The notes below the pieces were generated by a model. That model saw only the letters and a list, made by a program, of their open reading frames with translations. It was not told the DNA's origin and did no database searches. 52,066 bases of DNA from an uncultured Prevotellaceae bacterium (GTDB lineage Bacteria > Bacteroidota > Bacteroidia > Bacteroidales > Bacteroidaceae), in contig CALBJW010000191.1 of the NCBI GenBank assembly GCA_937893145.1, positions 1 to 52,066 of the forward strand. The letters run 5' to 3'. Made by a program: the position numbers and the translations under genes. Below are positions 1 through 8,134 of the stretch, in pieces. Within the stretch, counting starts at the first letter, position 1, and the number at the start of each line of letters is the position of its first letter.

Positions 1-290
1 AACGTCGTGAGACAGTTCGGTCTCTATCTATCGTGGGCGCATGAGATTTGCGCGGCTCTGGCACTAGTACGAGAGGACCGTGCCGGACTGACCTCTGGTC
101 TGCCAGTTGTGCCGCCAGGTGCACCGCTGGGTATCTAAGTCGGGATCGGATAAGCGCTGAAGGCATCTAAGCGCGAAGCCGGCCGCAAGATGAGATCTCA
201 CAGGGTCGTCAAAGACTATGACGTTGATAGGGTGCAGGTGTACAGGTGGTGACGCCACAGCCGAGCACTACTAATAGCCCGTCAGCTTTG
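1..290 (+). rRNA. 23S ribosomal RNA, 3' end (partial)
   Basis: The sarcin-ricin loop core AGTACGAGAGGACC is present at about 66-79, which is diagnostic of the last few hundred bases of 23S rRNA. The downstream bases, including ACTAATAGCCCG near 270, match the usual 3' end of Bacteroidota 23S genes. The gene begins outside the window. The exact 3' end cannot be fixed without the 5' strand it pairs with; about 290 is an estimate. It is followed by a spacer and 5S rRNA on the same strand, as in a normal rRNA operon. Confidence 0.93.
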
Positions 291-378
291 CCTGGATGAA
301 GGCATATACGCTGGAGTGAGTTGACAAGTAGAAAGAAGATCGCTCCTCCTTCTTCTCTTTCCAGAATAGTCAGGTGTC

Positions 379-414
379 CCGGAGCGTCCGGATTGTCCGG
401 AATTGCCGGAGATG
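379..414 (+). repeat. 9-bp tandem repeat in the 23S-5S spacer
   Basis: Four consecutive 9-base units each begin with CCGGA (starts at 379, 388, 397 and 406), with variable last four bases. They lie in the roughly 140-base spacer between 23S and 5S. I see no tRNA or open reading frame in the spacer. The repeat may be processed from the precursor rRNA; its function is unknown. Confidence 0.6.
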
Positions 415-430
415 GCTGTCAGAGACATAT

Positions 431-541
431 TCAGGTGGCTTTAGCCTTGGGGTTCCACCTCTTCCCATCCCGAACAGAGAAGTTAAGCCCAAGCGCGCCG
501 ATGGTACTGCACCGCAATGTGGGAGAGTAGGTCGCCGCCTC
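431..541 (+). rRNA. 5S ribosomal RNA
   Basis: The region contains the 5S hallmarks: CCACCTCTTCCCATCCCGAA, then CAGAGAAGTTAAGC, then GCGCCGATGGTACTGC and finally GTGGGAGAGTAGGTCGCCGC. The 5' AGGTGGC and 3' GTCGCCGCCT segments can pair to form the terminal stem. It lies about 140 bases after the 23S end and just before a strong terminator, closing the rRNA operon. The ends are placed by homology and may be off by a few bases. Confidence 0.93.
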
Positions 542-550
542 CTTTTAAGG

Positions 551-590
551 GGAGCACTTTCAGAAGAAATTCCGAAAGTGCTCCTTTTTT
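551..590 (+). terminator. rRNA operon intrinsic terminator
   Basis: A perfect 11-bp stem (551-561 with 574-584, GGAGCACTTTC and its complement) is followed directly by six T residues (585-590). It lies ten bases after the 5S gene and is the expected end of the rRNA transcript. Confidence 0.9.
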
Positions 591-601
591 GTGTTCATAT
601 A

Positions 602-633
602 TTTGTTTGCTATTCATAAAAATGTTACCTTTG
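602..633 (+). promoter_or_regulatory. Bacteroidota-type promoter for the thioredoxin-esterase gene
   Basis: TTTG at 602-605 and TACCTTTG at 626-633 are 20 bases apart, matching the -33/-7 pattern recognised by Bacteroidota primary sigma. The start of transcription would lie near 640. That leaves only about ten bases before an ATG at 651 but about 35 before the ATG at 675, which supports the later start codon. Confidence 0.7.
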
Positions 634-674
634 TGGCAAACTAATTAATTATGTATATTTACTTGCATGAGATT

Positions 675-2027
675 ATGAACAAGTCATTTATTTTAAGTTT
701 ACAATTCTTTTTTGTTTCATTGTTTTGTTTTGCACAAAACGCAGAAGAAAGTGATACTTTGACCTCTTTACATCCAGAGTATCAGTCATCGTTGCCTATT
801 GGTTTTGAAGTTCCTAATTTTGTTGCTTCGGATACAATAGGAAATAAGATTAGTCTTTCGTCTTATAAAGGAAAGTATGTTGTACTGGATTTCTGGGCTA
901 CCTGGTGTGGTGATTGCAGAAGAGAGATTCCTGCTCTTAAAGTTTTGTATAATGACTTTAAGGACAAGAATGTTAATGGTACTCCTATTGAATGGTTGAG
1001 TTTTAGTTTCGATACCAATGAAGAGTCTTGGAAGAATGTGATGAAGAAAGAAAAGTTTGCATGGAAGCAAGTTTCTAATCTGAAATCCACTCGTGAAGAT
1101 GAGACTTTCAAAGCTTATCAATTGCATTGGATACCAGCTTTCCTTATTATTGATCCTGATGGAAAACTTGTTTCAACGGCAATTACTGCATCTGCATTGC
1201 GTAAGAATTTGAATGACTTGACTATTCCTTATACAAAAGAAGTTTTCAATCTATGGCCCAATGGTGCTCCTACAAGTAATGGAATTACAAATCCAGAAGA
1301 AGACCACGGACCTTTTGTTCAAAATGTAACTCAACCAGTTTTGACAGTATATAAGGCAAAGAATCCTAATGGGCTTGCTGTACTCGCATGTCCTGGAGGA
1401 AGTTATTTGCAGGTATGGCAAGGTACAGAAGGACATAACCTTGCAGAATGGTACACAGAGCAGGGCATTACTTATGCCGTATTAAAGTATCGTCTTCCAA
1501 ATGGACATAAAGAAGTACCATTGGATGACGTTCATGAGGCAATGAGAGTAATGAAGGAAAATCAGAATAGATATGCATTCACACAACTTGGTATTCAGGG
1601 TTGTTCTGCAGGTGGACATCTTGCTTCCACTGCTGCAACACATTACGCAAGTCCTGAAGAGAGACCTGATTTCCAAATTCTTTTCTATCCAGTTATTTCA
1701 TTTGATCCAAAAATAACACACATGCTTTCGCGTGAGGATTTAATTGGAAAAAATGCAAACAAGAAAGACGTCTTGTTGTATAGTAATGAAAAGCAGGTGA
1801 CACATGATACACCGCCGGCTTTCATCATGGCAAGTAGTGATGATGGACTTGTTCCTGTTGCCAATAGTGTAACTTATTACAATGCTCTTGTCGCCAATAA
1901 TGTATCTGCAGCGATGCATCTCTACCCAACAGGTGGACATGGTTGGTGTGGCAATGAGAGGTTCCCTTACCGTGAACAGTGGATGGGTGAGTTGAAGAAA
2001 TGGTTGAGTATGCTTATTTCCAAATGA
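675..2027 (+). CDS. Secreted TlpA-like thioredoxin fused to a BD-FAE-type alpha/beta-hydrolase (acetyl esterase-like)
   Basis: About 450 residues from the ATG at 675; an in-frame ATG at 651 is less likely because it sits on the promoter and would precede the signal peptide. Residues 1-21 form a signal peptide. Residues about 45-185 are a TlpA/AhpC-type thioredoxin fold with a WCGDC active site (C78, C81). Residues about 205-450 are an esterase domain with the oxyanion strand PGGSY, nucleophile elbow GCSAGGH (S311), acid residue near D389/390 and H422 in GGHGW, so a full catalytic triad is visible. The closest family is the bacterial xylan/feruloyl or acetyl esterases. It is monocistronic between the rRNA operon and the PqqD operon. 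The likely location is the periplasm or outside the cell. The substrate cannot be told from sequence. Confidence 0.85.
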   Translation: MNKSFILSLQFFFVSLFCFAQNAEESDTLTSLHPEYQSSLPIGFEVPNFVASDTIGNKISLSSYKGKYVVLDFWATWCGDCRREIPALKVLYNDFKDKNVNGTPIEWLSFSFDTNEESWKNVMKKEKFAWKQVSNLKSTREDETFKAYQLHWIPAFLIIDPDGKLVSTAITASALRKNLNDLTIPYTKEVFNLWPNGAPTSNGITNPEEDHGPFVQNVTQPVLTVYKAKNPNGLAVLACPGGSYLQVWQGTEGHNLAEWYTEQGITYAVLKYRLPNGHKEVPLDDVHEAMRVMKENQNRYAFTQLGIQGCSAGGHLASTAATHYASPEERPDFQILFYPVISFDPKITHMLSREDLIGKNANKKDVLLYSNEKQVTHDTPPAFIMASSDDGLVPVANSVTYYNALVANNVSAAMHLYPTGGHGWCGNERFPYREQWMGELKKWLSMLISK

Positions 2028-2087
2028 AATGTCAGTGTTGGAAAGCGAATTGTGAATAATATGTAAAGGTTTGTCATAAATAATGCT

Positions 2088-2095
2088 TAACTTTG
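2088..2095 (+). promoter_or_regulatory. Candidate -7 element for the PqqD-HprK-PEP synthase-like operon
   Basis: TAACTTTG at 2088-2095 matches the Bacteroidota -7 consensus, but no good -33 TTTG is found 19-21 bases upstream. It would give a 5' leader of more than 110 bases before the ATG at 2216. Confidence 0.5.
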
Positions 2096-2127
2096 CAGTG
2101 AGTTTGAGGACTAAGATATTAAGTGGT

Positions 2128-2141
2128 TACATTGCAATGTA
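2128..2141. promoter_or_regulatory. Perfect 14-bp palindrome, candidate operator
   Basis: TACATTGCAATGTA is an uninterrupted palindrome lying between the predicted transcription start and the first gene of the PqqD operon. Its length and position are typical of a binding site for a dimeric regulator. No regulator gene is adjacent, so the binding protein is unknown. Confidence 0.4.
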
Positions 2142-2215
2142 GTAAAGTCCAAAAAACAAACTAAAAGAATTGCAGACAGAAAAAATAACAGAATTGATAT
2201 AACAACAGATTAGAT

Positions 2216-2482
2216 ATGAAGTTAAAGTATAATTTCCATTTCCAGCCAGTAGGACGTACATTTGTAGGTGTTGCTGTAGGAGAAGATGCTCGTAAGTTTG
2301 CAGGAATGATTCAGCTTAATGAGGTTGGTCATGACATCGTAGCTCGTATGACAAGTGAAGTTACTCGTGATAAGATTGTCAAAAGCATCCTTGAAGAGTA
2401 TGATAGTGATGAGGAAACAGTGGGCAAGTATGTTGATGAAGTTATTGAGTATTTGAATAGTGAGGGTGTGTTGGACGTTTAA
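2216..2482 (+). CDS. PqqD-family protein (RiPP recognition element)
   Basis: 88 residues with the PqqD shape: an N-terminal beta strand pair, a small-residue-rich segment around LNEVGHDIVARM, and a C-terminal helix of the type VIEYLNSEGVL that typically ends these winged-helix domains. PqqD proteins bind leader peptides and hand them to modifying enzymes such as radical SAM proteins. Here it is the first gene of a tight operon (two bases to the HprK-like gene), with no radical SAM enzyme and no obvious precursor peptide in the window. The partner could be encoded elsewhere, or the domain may have been adapted to another role. The family call is firm; the role is inferred. Confidence 0.8.
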   Translation: MKLKYNFHFQPVGRTFVGVAVGEDARKFAGMIQLNEVGHDIVARMTSEVTRDKIVKSILEEYDSDEETVGKYVDEVIEYLNSEGVLDV

Positions 2483-2484
2483 CC

Positions 2485-3234
2485 ATGAAGAATTGTTTTA
2501 AGTTTGCAGACATAATCGTAGGCATCAAGTCAGTATATGACGAAGTACATGAGATGTGTCGTGACTATCTTATGGAAGGTACCGTAATGCCTGAGATGGT
2601 GGTTGAAACAACAGATGAAGACATAGCCCTTGAGTCGAAGTTAAGTGATGATGAACGTGCTTTCGAGGGATTGCCTCCATATCAGTTTCCTGCGCCATAC
2701 CTTGAAAGTCTGGCAGTATATAGAAAGATGGCATCTGTCATGCCTCAGATGGGAGTGATGCTTTTGCATGGAAGTGTTATTAGTGTTGATGGCGAAGGCT
2801 ATATGTTTACGGCATCAAGTGGCACAGGTAAAAGCACTCATGTTAGATTGTGGCGTGAAAAGTTTGGAGAGCGAGCTGTCATGGTGAATGATGACAAACC
2901 TCTTATCCGTGTAAATGGTGGGGAGAAGTCTGATGGTCGTCCATTGATTTATGGAACACCGTGGGACGGTAAGCATCATCTCTCTACAAATATGTCTGTT
3001 CCTCTCAAGGCTATCTGTATTTTGGAACGAGGTGCAGAGAACAGTATTGAGCGTATCTCCCCAGACGAGGCATACCCAATGCTGCTTCAGCAAGCGTATC
3101 GCCCAAGTAATCCTATGTCATTGATGACAGTTATGCAACTGCTAACAGAACTTGCAGACAATGTAGGTCTTTATCGCTTAAAGTGCAATATGGACAAGGA
3201 AGCTGCAGATGTAGCATACGAAGGTATGCAATAG
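2485..3234 (+). CDS. HprK-like P-loop kinase
   Basis: 249 residues. The Walker A loop SSGTGKST lies at 111-118, preceded by the HG dipeptide (95-96) that HprK/PEPCK-type folds carry before the P-loop, and followed by VNDDKP (134-139) with the paired aspartates expected for metal and catalysis. True HPr kinase has an extra N-terminal domain and a different signature, so HPr phosphorylation is unlikely. Related stand-alone kinases occur beside PqqD-like proteins in RiPP and lasso-peptide clusters, where some phosphorylate the peptide. Spacing of two bases from the PqqD gene and 16 bases to the next gene implies one transcript. The substrate is unknown. Confidence 0.72.
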   Translation: MKNCFKFADIIVGIKSVYDEVHEMCRDYLMEGTVMPEMVVETTDEDIALESKLSDDERAFEGLPPYQFPAPYLESLAVYRKMASVMPQMGVMLLHGSVISVDGEGYMFTASSGTGKSTHVRLWREKFGERAVMVNDDKPLIRVNGGEKSDGRPLIYGTPWDGKHHLSTNMSVPLKAICILERGAENSIERISPDEAYPMLLQQAYRPSNPMSLMTVMQLLTELADNVGLYRLKCNMDKEAADVAYEGMQ

Positions 3235-3250
3235 AATCAAAATCAATATT

Positions 3251-6200
3251 ATGAAAACAAAGAGCCAATATCCTCAGTTGAGGGAAACCAAGTTTGTGGA
3301 GCTGATGCAGCGCCGCATCTTTAATGTGCTTATTATTGCTAATCCATACGACGCATTCATGTTGGAAGATGATGGTCGTGTGGATGAAAAGATATTCGAT
3401 GAATATGCAAAACTTGGTCTTCGATTCCCACCACGATTCTTTAAGGCAGGTTCGAAGGAAGAAGCAGAGACACTCATTGAGAAAAACAATTTCGACCTTG
3501 TGATTTGTATGCCAGGTACTGGCGACAATAATGTGTTCGACATTGCTCGTGCTTTCAAGAACGAATTCCCAGATGTGCCAATCGTAGTTCTTACACCCTT
3601 CTCGCATGGTATCACACGACGTATGGAGAATGAGGACCTCAGTGCATTTGAGTATGTGTTCTGTTGGTTAGGCAACACAGAACTTCTGCTTTCCATCATA
3701 AAGTTGATAGAGGATAAGATGAACCTTGAACATGACCTTGGTGCGGGAGTTCAGATGATTCTTGTGGTCGAAGACAGTATTCGATTCTATTCCAGCCTTC
3801 TTCCTATATTATACCAGTTCGTGCTTCAGCAGAGTTTGGAGTTTGCTACTGAAGCTCTCAACTCCCAACTCGAAATGCTTCGTATGCGCGGTCGTCCTAA
3901 GATTGTGCTTGCTCGTACTTACGAAGAGGCTTGGAATCTTTATTCAAGATATAAAGACAATGTGCTTGGAGTAATTAGCGACTGCCGATTCCCTTTGTAT
4001 GACACATTCGATGAAGATGAGGTAGATGATGATGAATTGATGGATGATGATGAGATTGAGGCTCGTCTGAAGAATGAGAAAGATGAACTCGCGGGATTCA
4101 AGTTGCTCACTGCCATCCGTGGTGTTGATGAATATGTGCCTCTCATCATGGACTCAAGTGAGACCGACAAGAAGGAATATGCGGATAGATGTAGAGCATC
4201 GTTCATAGACAAGAACTCGAAGAAACTCAGTCATGACATCAAGAAAGTGTTGACATGTTACTTCGGTTTCGGAGATTTCTTGTTCCGTGATCCTGAGTCG
4301 ATGAAGATAATCTGTAGGGTGAGAAACCTAAAGGAGTTGCAGGACCAGATATTCACTATCCCTGCGGACTCACTACGCTACCATCTTATGCACAATAATG
4401 TGAGCCGTTGGCTCAGTTCACGTGCCATCTTCCCTGTTGCAGAGTTCTTGAAGAAAATCACATGGAAGGTGGAAAGTGATGTGGATGCTCATCGCCAGTA
4501 CATCTTTGATGCTATTGTTAGTTACCGCAAGATGAAGAATCAGGGCGTTGTTGCAATTTTCCATCGTGACCGTTTCGACTCGTACAGTCAGTTTGCTCGT
4601 ATCGGTGAAGGTTCGTTGGGAGGCAAGGGTAGAGGTCTTGCATTCCTTGACAATATCATCAAGCGTCGTACAGACCTCAACGACTATTCCAATGCAACAG
4701 TAAGCATTCCGAAGACCGTCGTTCTATGTACTGATATCTTCGACCGTTTTATGGAGACAAATGGACTTTATGAGGTGGCACTTACAGACATACCAGATGA
4801 AGAGATTCTGAACTATTTCCTTCGTGGCAGATTGCCAGAGAGTCTTGCCGAAGACTTGATGTCATTCATGGATGTAGTGAATGGACCATTGGCAATACGT
4901 TCTTCGTCTCTCCTTGAGGATAGCCACTACCAACCATTTGCTGGTATCTATTCCACATACATGATACCTTATGTACCTGACAAGTACATGCGTCTTGAAC
5001 TCCTTTCCAATGCCATCAAATCCGTGTATGCCAGCGTATTCTATCGAGCATCTAAGGACTACATGGTAGCAACAAGCAATGTTATCGATCAGGAGAAGAT
5101 GGCTGTGATACTTCAGGAAGTGGTAGGTCAGGACTTCCCAAGTGGATTCTATCCTAACATGTCTGGTGTAGCACGTAGCATCAACTACTATCCTATTGGC
5201 GATGAAAAGGCAGAGGAAGGCACAGTGGAATTAGCGCTCGGTCTTGGAAAATACATAGTAGATGGTGGACTCTGCCTTCGTGTATGTCCTCACCATCCAG
5301 ATAAAGTGCTCCAAACAAGTGAAATGGAGATAGCGCTTCGTGAGACACAGACCAAGTTCTATGCCCTCGACCTCGATGGCACACGATCGAAGGACTTTAA
5401 GGTGGACGATGCTTTCAACCTCAAGACAGTCACAGTTCGTGATGCAGACCAAGACGGTTCACTCCAATGGATAGTTAGCACATTCGACCCTTATGATCAA
5501 TGCATCTACGATGGATTCTACGAAGGAAAGAACCGCAAGATAATATCCTTCTCTGGAGTGTTGCAAAATGGTGTTTTCCCTTTGCCAGAACTTCTTCAGA
5601 AGGTGCTTGAGTACGGACAGAAAGAGATGGGACGACCAGTAGAGATAGAGTTTGCAGTGAACCTCCATCCCGACAAGACTGGTGAGTTCTACCTCTTGCA
5701 AATTCGTCCAATGGTTGATAACACAATGCAGCTCGATGAGGACATTACCAAGATAGCAGATGAGGAATGCCTTATCCGTAGTCATAATGCCATAGGTCAT
5801 GGTATCATCGATAACATATTTGATGTTGTCTATGTCAAGACTGATAATTTCTCCGCAAGTTATAATACTGCCATAGCCGACGAGGTGGAACGTATCAATC
5901 GTGGATTCCTTCAGCGAGGCGAGAACTATGTTCTTGTTGGTCCAGGCCGTTGGGGAACAAGCGACCCTTGGCTCGGCATACCAGTCAAGTGGCCTAATAT
6001 ATCAGCTGCAAAGGTTATAGTCGAGGCTGCTCTTGAGAACTTCCATGTCGATCCAAGTCAAGGTACACATTTCTTCCAGAACCTTACAAGCATGGGAGCA
6101 GGCTATTTCACTGTTAACGACTTCATCGGTGATGGAGTGTACCGACAAGATGTCCTTAACCAGATGCCTGCCGTCGAAGAAACAGAACATGTTCGTCATG

Positions 6201-6274
6201 TCCGTTTTTCTCATCCTATCGTGATAAAGATAGATGGTATGAAGAAGGAAGGAATTGTGATGATGGGAGAATGA
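3251..6274 (+). CDS. Receiver-like domains fused to a PEP synthase/PPDK ATP-binding domain
   Basis: 1007 residues. Residues about 23-155 and 168-335 look like two receiver-type alpha/beta domains. The second keeps VVEDS (D175) and an aspartate at VISDC (D244), and carries an acidic insert (about 251-270). The ATP-grasp part starts with the glycine-rich GEGSLGGKGRG (452-462), continues with the LAIRSSS segment (R550) and closes with LLQIRPM, as in PEP synthase and pyruvate phosphate dikinase. The swivelling phospho-histidine domain and the PEP-binding barrel are absent; a further conserved segment with GPGRWGT replaces them. It cannot carry out the full PEP synthase reaction alone. Similar long proteins occur in other Bacteroidales. 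It is last in the PqqD/HprK operon, so a phosphotransfer role is plausible but unproven. Confidence 0.75.
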   Translation: MKTKSQYPQLRETKFVELMQRRIFNVLIIANPYDAFMLEDDGRVDEKIFDEYAKLGLRFPPRFFKAGSKEEAETLIEKNNFDLVICMPGTGDNNVFDIARAFKNEFPDVPIVVLTPFSHGITRRMENEDLSAFEYVFCWLGNTELLLSIIKLIEDKMNLEHDLGAGVQMILVVEDSIRFYSSLLPILYQFVLQQSLEFATEALNSQLEMLRMRGRPKIVLARTYEEAWNLYSRYKDNVLGVISDCRFPLYDTFDEDEVDDDELMDDDEIEARLKNEKDELAGFKLLTAIRGVDEYVPLIMDSSETDKKEYADRCRASFIDKNSKKLSHDIKKVLTCYFGFGDFLFRDPESMKIICRVRNLKELQDQIFTIPADSLRYHLMHNNVSRWLSSRAIFPVAEFLKKITWKVESDVDAHRQYIFDAIVSYRKMKNQGVVAIFHRDRFDSYSQFARIGEGSLGGKGRGLAFLDNIIKRRTDLNDYSNATVSIPKTVVLCTDIFDRFMETNGLYEVALTDIPDEEILNYFLRGRLPESLAEDLMSFMDVVNGPLAIRSSSLLEDSHYQPFAGIYSTYMIPYVPDKYMRLELLSNAIKSVYASVFYRASKDYMVATSNVIDQEKMAVILQEVVGQDFPSGFYPNMSGVARSINYYPIGDEKAEEGTVELALGLGKYIVDGGLCLRVCPHHPDKVLQTSEMEIALRETQTKFYALDLDGTRSKDFKVDDAFNLKTVTVRDADQDGSLQWIVSTFDPYDQCIYDGFYEGKNRKIISFSGVLQNGVFPLPELLQKVLEYGQKEMGRPVEIEFAVNLHPDKTGEFYLLQIRPMVDNTMQLDEDITKIADEECLIRSHNAIGHGIIDNIFDVVYVKTDNFSASYNTAIADEVERINRGFLQRGENYVLVGPGRWGTSDPWLGIPVKWPNISAAKVIVEAALENFHVDPSQGTHFFQNLTSMGAGYFTVNDFIGDGVYRQDVLNQMPAVEETEHVRHVRFSHPIVIKIDGMKKEGIVMMGE

Positions 6275-6285
6275 TGAAAACACGT

Positions 6286-6395
6286 CCGCAAGTTTGACCT
6301 TAATCTTCCGCAAGATTAAGGTCATTCGACCGCAAGTTTGGGTTCATTCGACCGTATGTTTTCCCTCGTTTTTCCGCAAGTTTTTATTATACTAT
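6286..6395. repeat. 22-bp tandem repeat, five units
   Basis: Units start at 6286, 6308, 6330, 6352 and 6374, exactly 22 bases apart. Four start with CCGCAAG and one with CCGTATG. The second halves vary, though units 2 and 3 share the ending ATTCGA. The array fills the gap between two convergent genes. Confidence 0.8.
6296..6323. terminator. Hairpin between convergent genes, possible bidirectional terminator
   Basis: A perfect 12-bp stem (6296-6307 with 6312-6323) encloses a CCGC loop, and the stem runs across repeat units 1 and 2. There is no long T tract right after it on either strand, so termination is inferred from the stem and from its place between convergent genes. Confidence 0.5.
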
Positions 6396-6406
6396 ATTTC
6401 AGTATC

Positions 6407-8083
6407 TTACTCCTTCACTTTCTCCATAGTAAGACTGTCGGTAGTGAAATCAACTACTGCGAGACGATGGGTTACGAAGATGATAGTACAGTCTGCGAAG
6501 TGTTGCTTGAGGTTTACGAGGAGCTTGCGCTCAGTTTCCATGTCGAGTGCAGATGTTGCCTCATCGAGCAGGAGTACACGGCAAGGATGAAGCAGGGCTC
6601 GAGCTATAGAGATTCTTTGTGCCTGACCTTCTGAGAGACCACCACCTCCTTCACCACACTTTGTGTCGAGTCCATCGGGTAGGTCGAGAACAAAGTCGGC
6701 AAGTGCAAGATGGAGTGCTTCCTTCATCTGCTCTGTAGTGGCAAGTGGATTGCCAAAACGGAGGTTCTCGCGGATTGTGCCAGAGAAGAGAGTGTTCCCC
6801 TGTGGTATGTACGAGAAGTTGTTGCGGAACGAAGGACTAATATCGTGACTTGTTGATGTGCCATGCTCATCAATACTGTAAATCTCACTTTTACCTTCAG
6901 AAGGACTTATGAGTGAGAGCATCATACGGATGAGGGTTGTTTTGCCCGCACCTGTCTCACCAAGTATTGCTGTGAAAGAACCTGGAGTGAAGTCGTGTGA
7001 GAAGTTGCGTATTACAGTTCGGCCATTATCAGTATAACTATAAGATATATTTTCGAAGCGAATACCTACACGACCTTCGAGACGCACAGGGATGTTGTGC
7101 TCCTCAAGAGGAAGGTCCTCAAGTTCCATGAGACGTTCGCTCGAAGTCATGGAGTTGACAATAGTAGGCAACAAACGAGCCATGTCGAGCAGTGGCTGCT
7201 GAATTCGGTTTGTCAGTTGCATGAACGACATGAGGACACCGACCGTGATGGCACCTTCGTACACCTGGAAAAGTGCCATGATGAGTGCGGCAAGGAATGC
7301 ACCCGAGAATCCGATGCTGACGATGCTCTTCGAGATGATGGAGAATCGTGCTCGACTCTTTATTTGTTTGCGAAGCAGTCCTTGACGCTGTTCAAGACGG
7401 TCCACCATAGAGTCGTTGCGTTCAAGCACCTTGATGACCATCTTGTGCTGGATACTCTCCTGTATGATGGATTGGATGGCAGAGTTGCTGTCCTTGATTT
7501 TGCGAACTATGCGACGCATCTTGCGGAAGTAGATGCGACTGAGCACAAGAAACACTGGTGATGTGACGACAAGCACTATTGCAAGTGGAGCATCATAGAT
7601 GTAGAGATATGTGAACGACCAGATGAACTGTGTGGCAACGATAATGGCTGAAGGTAACACTTCTGTCATGAGATTGACAATGTCGCCCACATCACCGAAG
7701 AGACGGTTGAGCACATCACCACTGTGGTAGTTGCTGATACCACTCCACTTGCCATCAAGTATGCGTGCAAAGAACTTCTGTTGAATCCTGTTCTGAGTAC
7801 GCACACCAAGAATAGCAGAAACCCATGTGGCTGCAATACGAAGAAGAAGTTCGACTGCAAAAAGTCCGCCAAGCAGACATGCCAATAACACGATGTCGCC
7901 AGCAATCTTGTGGGTGGCAACATCAGTTAAACGACGCACAAGGTCAACACTTGCCATACTGCAGCCCACGAGCAGCAGTCCGATGGTAATGTTGAGGAAT
8001 GCCTGCAGACGACACCCCTTGTGGTATCGCCACATCCATCGAAGGATGGTCTTTGTAGGATATTTAGTTTTGTTGAATGTCAT
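6407..8083 (-). CDS. ABC exporter, fused permease and ATPase
   Basis: 558 residues. The N-terminal half (about 25-310) carries about six membrane segments of the ABC type-1 exporter fold. The nucleotide-binding half has Walker A GETGAGKT (375-382), signature LSEGQ and Walker B VLLLDEATSALD with the usual catalytic glutamate. It acts as a dimer of half-transporters in the inner membrane. The substrate (lipid, peptide or drug) cannot be deduced. It lies 51 bases after nadK on the same strand and may end the dnaG-recG-DJ1-nadK transcript. Confidence 0.88.
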   Translation of the reverse strand: MTFNKTKYPTKTILRWMWRYHKGCRLQAFLNITIGLLLVGCSMASVDLVRRLTDVATHKIAGDIVLLACLLGGLFAVELLLRIAATWVSAILGVRTQNRIQQKFFARILDGKWSGISNYHSGDVLNRLFGDVGDIVNLMTEVLPSAIIVATQFIWSFTYLYIYDAPLAIVLVVTSPVFLVLSRIYFRKMRRIVRKIKDSNSAIQSIIQESIQHKMVIKVLERNDSMVDRLEQRQGLLRKQIKSRARFSIISKSIVSIGFSGAFLAALIMALFQVYEGAITVGVLMSFMQLTNRIQQPLLDMARLLPTIVNSMTSSERLMELEDLPLEEHNIPVRLEGRVGIRFENISYSYTDNGRTVIRNFSHDFTPGSFTAILGETGAGKTTLIRMMLSLISPSEGKSEIYSIDEHGTSTSHDISPSFRNNFSYIPQGNTLFSGTIRENLRFGNPLATTEQMKEALHLALADFVLDLPDGLDTKCGEGGGGLSEGQAQRISIARALLHPCRVLLLDEATSALDMETERKLLVNLKQHFADCTIIFVTHRLAVVDFTTDSLTMEKVKE

Positions 8084-8134
8084 TATAATCTGTTTTTAAT
8101 CTCTTAATCCTTCTAAACCCCTTTCACCTTTATC

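Noticed and set aside
321..619. Short open frames across the 23S-5S spacer and 5S rRNA
   Set aside because: They lie in rRNA and the terminator; codon content is meaningless.
2083..2142. A 19-codon open frame before the PqqD gene, as a RiPP precursor
   Set aside because: It overlaps the promoter -7 element and the palindrome, has no ribosome-binding site and no leader/core character.
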